Positions 11,391 through 21,497 are shown, numbered from the stretch's first letter. The stretch: DNA of 64,000 nucleotides from Agelas oroides (GCA_949130485.1 OX422184.1:8782996-8846995), one strand, 5' to 3'. Numbers and translations are program-made. Notes: generated by a model from the sequence alone, not told the origin.

Positions 11391-12098
11391 AGTCAAACAT
11401 CTGGAGATCAGTAAGGAAAGCATGGATTTTGGAGTTAAGAACAAGACAGCACTCTGACGATTTCTCATGCCTGCAATCAGATGGGTGGTTCTGACTTCGT
11501 GCCTGGCCCTGGCACACATTGAGAGCATGGACAAGGTCACCACAATGGCGATACAGGAGTGTACCATACTTCTTGACACAACAACGATTAGCCATGTGGG
11601 GATGAAAGCTGGCTTCGGAGCCAGTTAGAAGTGCATCAATCAAGCTACAAAGCTCATCGTCTGTACTAGAAGTACTATTGTGTGTATGTTTGAAGTAAAT
11701 GTATTACAATTTGCATGTGTGTAAATAACTACCTCTAGAGCATTATTAAACACTGGGAAACTCACCACAATAATGGCAGCTGTGCAATTCTGCAGAAACC
11801 TGGAACACGTGGGGGACCTGGCACTTACGTAATCGCTATGCAATAGTAACTTTATACCGATTTTGAGCATTCTCTGCTGTGCAGGCGGTACTGCAGAGTT
11901 AACAACTCAGTTCTTTGCATGCTTTATGTTCAACCATTGTACTAGTGATCCACCACAACTCAAGCTGTAATATTGTTGCGAACTGCTATTCGGACAGCAA
12001 ATACATGGGCCCTTTTTCCTGAGCTGTTTGGAGCGTCCACATTTATTGCTAAGATACGGCAGTTTTGCTGTCACAAGTGGGGCCCTTTTTGGTACCAT
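11391..12098 (-). CDS. Possible exons of an unrecognised minus-strand gene
   Basis: Three minus-strand pieces look coding but match no family I know. Bases 12098-11920 read APLVTAKLPYLSNKCGR followed by a Cys-rich KKGPCICCPNSSS. A small exon near 11803-11780 lies between TTTCTGCAG and GTGAGTTTC. Bases 11660-11390 read IDALLTGSEASFHPHMANRC followed by VKKYGTLLYRHCG. The Cys/His spacing could be a zinc-binding module. They may be downstream exons of the SAM-domain gene at 13.3-14.9 kb, which is transcribed in the same direction, but the intervening exons are not established. Weak call. Confidence 0.25.
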
Positions 12099-12337
12099 TG
12101 TAAACTACAGACAATGGAATAACTATGTGTGCAAATCAAGCCACTAGCACTGCCCAGAAGCTTGCTAGGACATTTGTCACTCAAATTAATAACTGCTATT
12201 AGGCGTTAGCTTAATAAGTTCATTCTGCAGAGGGACATACCTGCAAATAGATTATTAAGTGTTAATGATTACACAGACTAACTTAGGATGTTGCAGAATT
12301 TCACATGAGCACACAGCATTGGTTAATCAAATGACTG

Positions 12338-12478
12338 TGAACGAGGTGCTACTTCCTGCATGCACATAATTACGATATATTTGCTGTGAACAAGGTGCTA
12401 CTTCCTGCATGCACATAATTGCAATGTATTTTTTATATTTGCTGCGAACAAGGTGCAACTTCCTGCATGCACATAACT
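12338..12478. repeat. Three-copy tandem repeat of about 49-59 bp
   Basis: The phrase GTGCTACTTCCTGCATGCAC with ATAA following occurs three times (near 12345, 12394 and 12452), each preceded by GAACGAGG or GAACAAGG. The spacing differs by an AT-rich insertion in the last copy. Confidence 0.8.
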
Positions 12479-12498
12479 AGTAGGATGATTCATCATCA

Positions 12499-12987
12499 TG
12501 GGGCGAGCCTGAGCAAGCAGCACACGGCTGATGTTCTATTTCATCATGGAAAACAGCAGGATTGTCACTGTCTGTTTGCGGTAATAAGCCAAACTTGATA
12601 ATGGATAATAGCTAGCTATATAAGTCCTCACCAAAGTAGTCTTACCTGAAGCGATCTGAACCCAGCGTGTATAATTTGTATGGTCTGTGAGCAGCTTGAA
12701 GTTGATGGTCGGTCTGTAGCTGCCATGACAAACAAGAAGTAAGCTGCCGTGCATGCTTCAACTTGAACCTTCTTCGTTCTGGTTGCCGACCCTGCACTCT
12801 TGCAGCCCTGCATTGCCCTTCACCTACTGAGGCTAACCTACTAAGTGCACGAGGACATTCAATTTTCAGGGAATGTTTAAGTGCACTTTTAAAATTTACT
12901 GTATATGGCCGCAAGCAAACCAACAGACATGTACGCGCGTCTTGCAATGCAGTCACGCTAGTGTGGGGCTCGCTCAGGCTCGCCCCA
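12499..12987. mobile_element. Short element with 16-bp terminal inverted repeats
   Basis: TGGGGCGAGCCTGAGC at 12499-12514 is the exact reverse complement of 12972-12987. The 489-bp interior has no convincing gene. No clear target-site duplication was found at these borders, so the ends may be slightly misplaced. It could be a non-autonomous DNA transposon lying in an intron of the minus-strand gene. Confidence 0.45.
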
Positions 12988-13351
12988 ATTATAGTACATA
13001 ACCATAGCCTTAACAGTGCAAGCAGTTAACTTCCATATAAGGAATGCAAGACATTTTATCTTCTGTAAAACCTGTACCTGCCCAGCTAGCTGGCTCTCTG
13101 GAAAGACCAACTGCTGGACAGCTAAGAATGTGCTCTGGAGAAATTATGGAAGAGTCAAGGTTCTGTTGTAATAACATTGTTGGGCAAAAGACACTATCAT
13201 ATATAACCTTTTTTCCAGTTGTGTTCATTGCTTAATTTTTATTTTGGGGGGGAGGGGATGTGGGTGGGAAGCTGTCTGCTTTCCATACTGTTCACTTCGA
13301 ATTATCATCCCTAGACTGAAACTAACTCATAGAAAAGTCTGGCAAACTTAC

Positions 13352-14877
13352 TTTGCGTTGAAGTTTCAAGATCTTCTTCACCATGAGGCCTTTCAACTGG
13401 CTCTCCGTCAACTCAAGAAAAGATTCGGCATCAATATCTTCTCCTTAAGAAAGAGAAGTCAGAGTAATTTTGGATGAAGGATAAAGAATGGCCCCTCGGC
13501 TAACTCGAGTGGGCGTGGCACCGGAAGTCACGTAGCAAGTAGGAGGGGCCTTGCGATCACTGGGAGACATTTAGAAGAAGTTGGTGAAATGGCACTGAAA
13601 GGTATGGTAGCTTATGGCTAACAACAGCTGCATATATGGTAGATGAGCATAGACTACAAATTGATTATATGCAAAAGCTAGACGGATATGTATGAACCTG
13701 TCATGATGCATGCATACTGAATATATAGTATTGTATTACCGAGAACTAAGGTCTGATTAACTAAAATCTGTGTACTACACAGGATACTGTTGTGCAATAT
13801 CAGCTATAATGTTGTTAAATGCTTGGCATGCTGCTGTTCCATAACGCTCCCGCCACATAAACTCATCTAAATAGGAAGGTAGCTGGTGAGCATGGCATCC
13901 TTTCATCCTCTTTAACTTTTTCTTGATCATTTCCCAGTAGGACTCAACATGTTGAGTGTGGACTCCTGTTGTAGGGTCCACAAACGTAACGGAGTGATTC
14001 ACGACCCCATGTGAAGCAACAGTAGGAAGACTTTTGACTCTGTTGTAGGCTTCCCATTCATCTGAGTGGACGATTGTCCCAGGTGCAGTGTGGGCTTGAA
14101 TAATTAGAAGTGTGGTAGCATCTCTATGTTGCACAATCTCCATATAACCTAATGCTGGATGGTGTGATGTGTCAACCATCCCAAACACCCACACTTCCTG
14201 AGATGTTGCCGTTCCTCTGTGGTTCTGTATGCAGAACGTGCAGTCAAACATATTTTACACTTACACAAAGTACCTTTGGTTTGTGACGAAAAAGGGATTC
14301 ATTTTTTTCAAAGTCGAGGATGTCCCTTCAGAAGTGGCTGCTGATCATCCACCTTTGGGCAAGAAACTACCCAGTAACTGATGCTGCTCAAGAAGTGGAG
14401 ATCACTAAGAAGTCCACAATTGATGTACTTCAGTGGCTCCGAGAAGTGTGCACAACGAAGCTTCTCCAATATCACCCCATGTCGTGCTTTACAAAGTCCA
14501 GCCCCACCTGGCCTCGTTCCAGCCCTCTGCGCATTCGTCGCTGATTGCACTGCGAGCAACTTGTGCTCGCGGAGGGAAGTGAGCCCCACCCACGTGTCCC
14601 AGTGATCGCAAGGCCCCGCCTGCTTGCCACGTGACTTCCGGTGCCACGCCCACTCGAGTTCGCCGAGGGGCCGTTCTTTATCCTTGATCCGAGTAATTTA
14701 GCTAGCTCACCATACGTTTGTATTAATTAAAGCACTGTCAGAACTTTCAAGGACGTCGCAAACTTCTCGGGGTATTCCACTGTTGATCAAAAATACAGAC
14801 AGGTCGGTGGAATCCATCGTAGGGTCGAAAGGTACGGATGAGGATTCCCCAACAACGTCAGCCAAAGGCTGCTGCAT
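13352..14877 (-). CDS. SAM-domain protein gene, N-terminal exons, with Merlin transposon in the intron
   Basis: Exon 1 runs on the minus strand from the ATG at 14875-14877 and reads MQQPLADVVGESSS, then DLSVFLINSGIPREVCDVLE, the first helices of a SAM/Pointed fold. Exon 2 (about 13443-13352) follows a TTTCTTAAG acceptor. It continues the domain with EDIDAESFLELTESQLKG and VKKILKLQRK and ends at a GTAAGT donor. The donor of exon 1 is uncertain (near 14735 or 14710). Without the Merlin insertion the intron would be only about 40-65 bp, typical for this genome. SAM domains mediate protein-protein or RNA contacts. Downstream exons may lie below 13.3 kb (for example around 13080-13200), but the 3' end is not resolved. 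The start lies head-to-head with the zinc-finger ORF at 15067 across a GC-rich gap. It could be a host gene or a second gene of the neighbouring transposon. Confidence 0.6.
13775..14303 (-). pseudogene. Merlin transposase, catalytic domain
   Basis: On the minus strand the ISXO2/IS1595-type DDE domain reads ESLFRHKPK, then a probable 49-bp GT-AG intron (GTACTTTG to GCATACAG, about 14276-14228), then NHRGTATSQEVWVFGMVD, IIQAHTAPGTIVHSDEWEAY, VNHSVTFVDP and HTQHVESYWEMIKKKLKR. The second Asp (HSDEW) and the Glu of HVESYW are present. The first catalytic Asp normally precedes ESLF; here the sequence reads NES at the junction with an inverted block, so it appears lost. The domain ends at a normal stop near 13775, after WRERYG and a short tail. 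The enzyme would cut and paste the element between its TIRs. Confidence 0.85.
14311..14502 (+). pseudogene. Merlin transposase N-terminal block, inverted relative to the catalytic domain
   Basis: On the plus strand, opposite to the catalytic domain, bases 14320-14483 read MSLQKWLLIIHLWARNYPVT, then AAQEVEITKKSTIDVLQWL and REVCTTKLLQYHP. This is the typical helix-turn-helix N-terminus of Merlin transposases, followed by a degraded VVL and KVQ segment. In an intact element it precedes ESLF on the same strand. Its right end (KVQ, about 14500) and the left start of ESLF (about 14303) are the two sides of one normal junction, so a single inversion of about 195 bp explains the arrangement. Confidence 0.8.
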
Positions 14878-15066
14878 TTTCCGTGCACTCGAGTGCTGTG
14901 GGGCTGCAACTGTAGTCTGTAAGTCCACGCAGAACTCGGACCTGCAAACGCAGCTAGCAAGTTCAAACTCGCATCTTGACCGCGTGCTTTGACACTTGAT
15001 CAGCAGTGTCGCCGGCGCCGCCCGCGCGCGCAGTTTGGCCGCGATCTGACGGGCCGTGATCTGAAC
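14878..15066. promoter_or_regulatory. GC/CpG-rich gap between divergent genes, possible bidirectional promoter
   Basis: This 189-bp gap lies between the minus-strand SAM start codon (14877) and the plus-strand zinc-finger start codon (15067). It is strongly CpG-rich (GTCGCCGGCGCCGCCCGCG around 15007-15025) in otherwise CpG-poor sequence, and has no TATA box that I can see. Promoter function is inferred from the divergent arrangement. Confidence 0.4.
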
Positions 15067-15259
15067 ATGGCGATGTCGAATGCGATTCAGTGTCCTTTGT
15101 GTGAACAGTTTGCTCCGACTATCTCGCTTTACATCAGTCATCTCCGCCTTGTTCATTCGAAAGACAGATCGTTTAGCGTCGTGTGTGGAATCGGCGGATG
15201 TAAGGAAGTGTTTGGCGCTTTTTCGGGGTTGAACACCCATGTTATACCGATGTCATAGG

Positions 15260-15430
15260 GATGAGTGACTCCCCATTCCAGTGACCCCCAGTCATTCTAC
15301 CCTAGGGCTCAGTGACTCCCAGTCATTCTACCCTAGGGTCATTCTACCCTAGTGCTACATGACTCCCCCCGGGGTAAAATGACTCCCCAGGGAGCCAGTG
15401 AACCCTAGGGGCCATTGACTCCCTGTGCAC
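15260..15430. repeat. Imperfect tandem repeat with CATTCTACCCTAGGG core
   Basis: The phrase GTCATTCTACCCTAG occurs three times within 60 bp, interleaved with GTGACTCCC and GACTCCCC and their partial inverses (GGGTAAAATGACTCCCC, CCCTAGGGGCCATTGACTCC). It lies directly after the broken zinc-finger exon. Confidence 0.75.
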
Positions 15431-15526
15431 TACTGCAATTGCCAGCATACTATATATTTCAAAAATTATAAGCACACAAAACAAAATACAACAATGTAAT
15501 GTGGTGTTTGTGAAGAAAACAGTATT

Positions 15527-15934
15527 CTATTTGCAGTGCTTACAATACCAAGTCTCTGGTACTTGTTTACGCAGCTTTACACACTTGAAGTGGAACCAAT
15601 GGTTACAACGGTCACACTCAATCATGTTGAAATCGTATGAGTCTGGCAGTTGACATTCACAGTGAATGTGCACAAAGAGGTGCTTCCTAGCGTTTCTGGT
15701 TACTGCACCTGAGGTTTGTGGAAATGTAGAAAGCTGTTTACGCTCAAAGCATTCCACCAGGTGCTGGCGCATGTCATTCTGGCTGAGTATAAGCCCACGG
15801 ACGTTATCACCCACAGCTGGGTGGTAGGCTGCTGCTGTGCTAAAGAGACCAAAATCAACACCCCCTTCCTGTTGCTGGACAGACACTGTTAATATAACAG
15901 AATTTTCTGTAGCTACATGCATCTGGAGAGCCAA
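15527..15934 (-). pseudogene. Ulp1-like cysteine protease C-terminus fused to a PHD finger (transposon-encoded)
   Basis: The 136-codon minus frame begins inside an Ulp1/C48 protease fold. VQQQEGGVDFGLFSTAAAYH corresponds to the GGxDCGLF active-site loop, and NDMRQHLVECFERKQLSTFP to the C-terminal helices. A PHD-type Zn finger follows (HCEC, ECDRCNHWFHFKC, WYCKHCK) and ends at the stop. The catalytic Cys is replaced by Phe (codon 28, bases 15851-15853). Ulp1 proteases are common second genes of CMC/EnSpm- and KDZ/Zisupton-type DNA transposons, and a terminal PHD is frequent in invertebrate versions. Here it sits inside the span of the plus-strand transposase in opposite orientation, which could be native convergent layout or rearrangement. 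The His and Asp of the triad would lie upstream and are not found. Confidence 0.75.
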
Positions 15935-18900
15935 GTGGAAATTACCAGAACATTGCTAGATTTACAGAATAGGTCTACTGACCACTTCCCTGATTCTGTT
16001 ACTCATCCATACAGGTTCCAGTTGGCTGGTGTTGCCTTTGACGCACTTATCAAGCTTGTTAGTGCTGTCATTCCCCAACCAAACAAGTGTGCACAAAGCC
16101 TCTATATGTTGCGCAAGTACTGCTTGAACGTATTTCCAGATTTTAAGAGCTCACACTGTTACATCTGTATGAGCTGCCAAGCACCACTGGAGAACATGTG
16201 TGAGCAGTGTCAATACTGCAGTGGTAAGAAAATTGGATGCTGATCTGGGGGCACAACTCAGAAGATTAAAGGTATAGTAATATACGCTTCTGGGATTATA
16301 AGCTACCAACTGATCAATGCAAAGTCTGTGATCAATTCATCAACCCAACCACACTGATAGTAGATGCTAGGAACACTTTCCATACTCATAAAACTGGAGT
16401 GCTTATTTTTTTGATGGGAATAGTGGTATGTTTTGAGCACCAATTATCATTATAGCTGGCTGCATGTTTTCCTATATATTATAGGGGCTGAATTTTGGAA
16501 GGGTTGCAGTCACGTCCATCAGCAACATCCAATTCTATTTGTGACATATACGATGGCTTGGGGTGTCGTGAACATTCAAAGCCAGGTGGATTCCTTTGCA
16601 AAGATCAGAACCCAGCTAACTTGCCTTAATACTGATGGTGTAGCTCTCTTCAGATCCTCCACTACAAATATTTGGCCAGTGTTCTTAGCTGTGAATGAGC
16701 TACCTCCTCATATGAGGTAAGAATTTGTAAGTGTGGTTCTGTAAGTTATTCACTGCATCTTGTGCTTTTGATGCAGATTCTCAAAGAAAAACCTAATCCT
16801 TGCTGGTCTGTGGTATGGAAAAGAGAAACCTTATATGCTGGCATACCTATCACCCATTGTCAAACAAATAAATCATCTGTTTCATGAAGGTACATTACTC
16901 TACCCTTTATATGTGATGAATTAATGTTGAGGCCTTTAACCATATGATTTGCAGGTATTCAAATCGTTGCTTCGAATGGACTAACGTACACTTGCAAAAC
17001 CATGCTTCTGTTGTGTTCAACTGCCTACCTGCAAGGGCACTAGTTGCAAACATGAAAGCATATAATGGAAAGTATAGTTGCACCTCTTGTGAAGACTCTG
17101 GGGAAGAAGGTTCAAATCCACTTCATCGTGTTTGGCCTTTTAATGCAGAAAGCACCACCAGGAACAAGGCAACTGTTATGAAGGCTGTTTGTGATGCTGT
17201 ACAGCAACAAACCTCGGTGAGTTTTGTTTGGTCAGTGATCTATATGAATGGATGTACATGACTTTGTTCATGTTGTGTGACTATCAGGTGTTGGGCTACA
17301 AAGGATTTCCTATTCTTTGTTGGCACACTAAAAACATTGCTGAATTCTTGGCTTGATCCAAAGAACTCCTCATTTGACTTTTACATTGGAAAAGAGGTCA
17401 GCAAGTTTTGTCTTAGCTAATTATAAGCAGTGAAACATTTTTGGATCACGGATGCACTACCTGATCCCTACAGGCTAATTTGAAACTTTTGGATGGGTTG
17501 CTGTCTAATATCAAGGTCCCGGACCTTATTAAACGTCCACCTAGATGTCTTAAAGAGCGAAAGCACTGGAAAGGTATAGCCAGTATCAGTTTTGGATTTG
17601 TCAAGTTTTTACTTTTCAGAGATGTTATGTCTTATGGATCTATAGGAACAGAATGGCAGTATTGGCTACTCTTTTACTCTCTACCTGTCCTCAAAGGAGT
17701 CCTTCCATCTGTGTACTTTGTACACTATTGTGCACTAGTGTGTGCAATCTCTATTCTGCTTTCAAATGATATCAGTGAAATGGAGCTAGTGAGAGCGAAT
17801 GTGCTACTTTGCCAATTCTATTCACATGTAGCTGTTCTGTAAGTCTAGTTCAAGTACTATGAAATCATGTATTATGTATGATGCTGGTGTGATAATTTCT
17901 TACAGGTGCTCATGCAACTTCAATGAATATCCATCTACTGAAACATCTAACAGTTCATGTGAAGAATTGGGGACCATTATGGTCATACTCATGCTTTGGT
18001 TTTGAAAGTGTCAACGGAGATGTTAAAAAACTTTTTCATGGAACTTGTGACATGTCAGAGCAGGTAAATACTATTCATCACAGTTGTGTGCATAGTAAAG
18101 AGATACAATGTTTCTATTCTTCCTCAGATGATTTTCAGCTTCAGTGTGGTTCAAAATCTTCAACATGTAACAAAGTTGATGTCACCTCATGGGCAAGCAT
18201 TAATCAGAAGGATCACTGGAAAGAGACGGTACAGTTGACTGTTACCATGTATGTCCACCCCTATATGCAGAGTATATTGCGTTAATACTCAGAGTTTATC
18301 AGGTTATATGGTATGACTTGCCTACATTATCAGAAATTGCTCAATGGATATGAATGAGATACAACCATCATAGCTGGATGGAACAGTTATATAGGTTGCA
18401 TAATATTATACATCTGTGTTCTGTAGACATAATTATGTTCAATACAGGTGTGGACGAGTAAAGAAAGAATATGGACACAACATTTCGCGAGTCGGTAATG
18501 CCAAGAAGCTAACAATGGAGCCTGGGGATCCCTTGAGAATTACTTGCTGCATGTTGTCCGGACATACCTCAGACAGTGTTTCAGTTTTGGAGGTTAAAAT
18601 CTCATGACAATCTCTACTACTCATGTAACTACAGTCGCACGCGCAGTAGGAACAGTTACACTGTTTGCTTTAGACCAATTTGGGATTATTGAGTACTTCC
18701 TGGAAGCTAGAAGCCATAGTGGCATGGTATTTGTATTTGCTGTTGTTAAAGTTCTTTCTGTTACACATGCACTTAACTGTACCCACCTGTTTGCTGCCGA
18801 GGAAAGTGGCACTGTGAAGCTTGTTCCAGTAACATCCATTGTTTCAAAGTGTGTTTGTATAAATGTTGGAACCGAACTTTTTGTTGGAACATTTCCTTGC

Positions 18901-20455
18901 CATTTTCTTCCCATGCTCAGCTAGTTTGTATGAATTTTTATGCAATTTGTGGAATGTATTTTGTGCATGACTAACAGAGGCTGATGCCCCTTTTTGGGGG
19001 GAAGTGAAGCTGCCTGAATCGGGAGAGAACAGAAGATGACATGCATCGTATTTGAAGAGGTCAGGAGATGCAGCCCCCAGTCGAATTAGAGCCTCGTTCC
19101 CGGACCGTTTTGAAACGGCTTGGGAAGGAGGCTAAAGCTTACATAGCGCGCATGTATGCCTTGTATGCATGTGGTACGTTACCTTGTGGACAACTACAAC
19201 CCCGTCACTGCTACTACCGCGGTACGTTGTACCGCGCAGTACCGCGAAAACGCTTAGAGCGCGGTAGTTCCGCGGTAGAATCTTCCGCTAACGACGCATA
19301 CCGCCACTTCCCATCAGTTATCGCCACTTCCTGTCAGTTAACACGAACAACCGTGTGCACCCACGAGAAGCTACGGTTTCCCGTGAATTCACTGCGTAAG
19401 TTTTTGCTCGGGTGACAGCCGCACTTAGCGGATGCCCGCGCGTATCGCAAAAATGCAACATCCGCAGTTCAAGGGTTAAAGCAAGAAATTTTGGATGCAT
19501 GAACTCAGACAAGTGCTTGTTGCTACTATGGGTAGCACAGCACTACTTTCCATTGGTGTAGTTTCTGTAATGTCATTTGGTGCTGGGTGTTTTGGGCAGC
19601 ACAAATTCAGAGGTTATTAGGTAATACAAGTTGTGTATACATTGTTTCTGCTGCACGGGAATATCTGTGTGGATCAGCTTTGACAATGTGATTCAGACTA
19701 AAATAATGACAACAATCAACCACATGATGGAGGTTTCAGTGTCGACGTGCTACTCCCTCAAAAATAGAGTGCACAATGGAAAGGTCCTGTGGTTACATCG
19801 AACCCATTGTGGAGGCTGACACCAAGCCTATGTCAGTTGATAGACAGTGAACAACTACCTCTGATTTTCATTCAGGTACATGCTACTCAGCTAATTGCTT
19901 GGGTTTCATAGGGAGTTTGTTGCTATTGATGCAAGGTGAAGAGAGTCATCACGGGTCACCTCGAAAGCACACACCAGGCCACAGATATCCCAGAACAGCA
20001 GAAAACACTCCCAGGGTTCATCCTCTTCTTCCATAAAATCAACAACAATAACAAGAGAAATCAACTTGCATTTACATTAAAATGGTTTGGGTGGAACCTT
20101 GAAAAACCAACCAAAGTAGATGCATCCTTGATGACATCCTAAGTGACAGAGCAGCCCTGGAAGCTCACTTTGGGATCCATCTGGATTCAGATGATCATGA
20201 GTCTGACCTGATGAATCGACAGATGGAAAGATTTGTCTCTCGGAGCTTCACTGACTGTGGCTATTCACCACCAGCAATGGATGTGTTATCATCTAGCTAC
20301 ACGTCCTGGCCAAGCAAGAGACTTCTAATTTTCTTTATAGTGGGGATGAGAGGAGTGTAGACCACTGTTTTTATGCCTGTTGTCGTGCCATTGCTATAGA
20401 GATTGGGTAGCTATACAGTTGAGCTGTATTGGCAATTTAAACTAGGAGGATGCTG

Positions 20456-20521
20456 TTATTTGTGTACAGACACCACGTCAGCTTGAGACAGAGCATGAGC
20501 TCCATGTCTGTACACAAATAA
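20456..20521. repeat. Hairpin with 17-bp perfect arms
   Basis: TTATTTGTGTACAGACA at 20456-20472 is the reverse complement of 20505-20521, separated by a 32-nt loop. It could be a very short MITE or a transcribed stem-loop. Confidence 0.7.
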
Positions 20522-20744
20522 AAGCACCAGAAGTGTATTTTGTGCCATGAATTTATTATAAAATCTTACCGCTGCAAGAGGCTCCTTCTGAAAACCTTGT
20601 TGCACTTAGGTTTGTGTTGTGAATGTACACTATAACGCTTTTATTGCCCGCTTAGCTACTTCCTTTGTCACAGTTGGAACATATATATGGTTATTATGCT
20701 TCGTGTGTCTCTCAAGTACAAGATATCTTACCCTTTATACCCGA

Positions 20745-20764
20745 ATGACGACTATAGTCGTCAT
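20745..20764. repeat. 20-bp perfect palindrome
   Basis: ATGACGACTATAGTCGTCAT reads the same on both strands. A near-copy, GAAGAACGACTATAGTCTTC, follows about 40 bp downstream at 20787-20806. Confidence 0.85.
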
Positions 20765-21289
20765 GAATATAGGTACGTTAATTACGAAGAACGACTATAG
20801 TCTTCATGGCCACTATCAAATGGTTAGGGGCTACGTAGTATATAGTTAGTTCGTGCCACAGAAAGTCGAATAAAGCATAATTAGCTGGGCTGTCCTATAG
20901 GGACTTTCCCCGGAAATCACGTTCCGCGTCTCCACTGCTGTATCTTATTCGGACTTCACTGCCAACTTCCTGAGTAAAGGAGGTTTGTTTTCAACCAAAC
21001 TAAGCCTAGTTACTCATTGTTGAACTCAGGTAGTTTACAAGATATAACGCAATGAATCAACATCGTACAAAATCACCATTTTTTCTCTTGCCTCTCTCGT
21101 AATCACGTGTTTACTCTGGGCATGCGCATCGGGTGTACTGGAGGTGATGGAAATTGTACAGTATGCCAAGAATCTTAGAGCTGTGCAGGTACATTTGCTG
21201 ATAAAACATTATGAGCATATGATTTATTTAGTCATGGTGTTTTACATGTTAACTCTTTGCACATGATGGCCAAATTTATGTGCACACTG

Positions 21290-21497
21290 CAGTAACCTAC
21301 TACTAAAAATGTGGGTTCAGTTGCAATCACTGTAATAACTGGGTAAAGAGAGACTTTAGAGAGAACAAGAGAGAACTACAGAGACTCGAGAGAACTGATA
21401 TAACTGTACAAACCCAGACTTAAATACTCATGAATCACGTGCATACATAACTAAGTATAGAACAGTAACAATAGAACAGTGACATCACTACATTCCT
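21290..21497 (-). repeat. 3' LTR of the Mag-like element
   Basis: 208 bp. On the minus strand it starts TGTAGTGATGTCACTG and ends TACTGCA, i.e. TG...CA ends. Over the roughly 175 bp shared with the 5' LTR I count three differences. Confidence 0.85.

Larger units (their letters stand above)
13471..14690 (-). mobile_element. Merlin (IS1595-like) DNA transposon with 9-bp target duplication
   Basis: The ends form terminal inverted repeats of about 90-95 bp: GGATGAAGGATAAAGAA at left and GGATCAAGGATAAAGAA at right (reverse complement), continuing through CTCGAGTGGGCGTGGCACCG. GAGTAATTT flanks the element at 13462-13470 and 14691-14699, a 9-bp target-site duplication as expected for Merlin (8-9 bp). 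One extra T lies at the left border. The interior carries a broken transposase. The insertion sits inside an intron of the minus-strand SAM gene. Confidence 0.9.
15067..18925 (+). pseudogene. Zinc-finger plus TNP2/DUF4218-like (Plavaka/CMC-type) transposase, spliced and broken
   Basis: Exon 1 starts at ATG 15067 with MAMSNAIQCPLCEQF, a C2H2-like double finger (CPLC, HLRLVH, CGIGGC, LNTHV), and ends in a frameshift near 15240. Later exons carry the transposase. 16555-16717 contains LNTDGVALFRSS and LAVNELPPHMR; 16777-16889 reads KKNLILAGLWYGKEKPYML. 16954-17216 has CLPARALVANMKAYNGKYSC and LHRVWPF with a frameshift near 17000. 17480-17842 has KERKHWKG, WQYWLLFYSLPVLKGVLP and VYFVHYC. 17900-18063 has LLKHLTVHVKNWGPLWSYSC and KLFHGT. 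The C-terminal tail at about 18670-18920 contains FGIIEYFLEARSHSG and GTFPCHF. Introns such as 16718-16776 and 16890-16953 have GT-AG ends. The segment normally holding the DPMHC-type motif is missing around 17290-17395. The family is widespread in invertebrate genomes as DNA transposons. This copy is non-functional. Confidence 0.75.
18926..21289. other. Region without recognised genes; palindromes and GC-rich cluster
   Basis: No known coding domain. Contains a CpG-rich cluster of TACCGCG motifs (19205-19285), a two-copy CGCCACTTCC(C/T) phrase (19303-19340), and weakly coding-like plus-strand text at 19936-20300 (for example ALEAHFGIHLDSDDHESDLM) that I cannot assign. It also holds two inverted-repeat structures described separately. 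Confidence 0.4.

Noticed and set aside
14707-15240. Full 177-codon minus frame as one protein
   Set aside because: The part upstream of 14877 overlaps the CpG-rich gap and the opposite gene's first exon and has no domain. The ATG at 14877 before the SAM domain is the better start.
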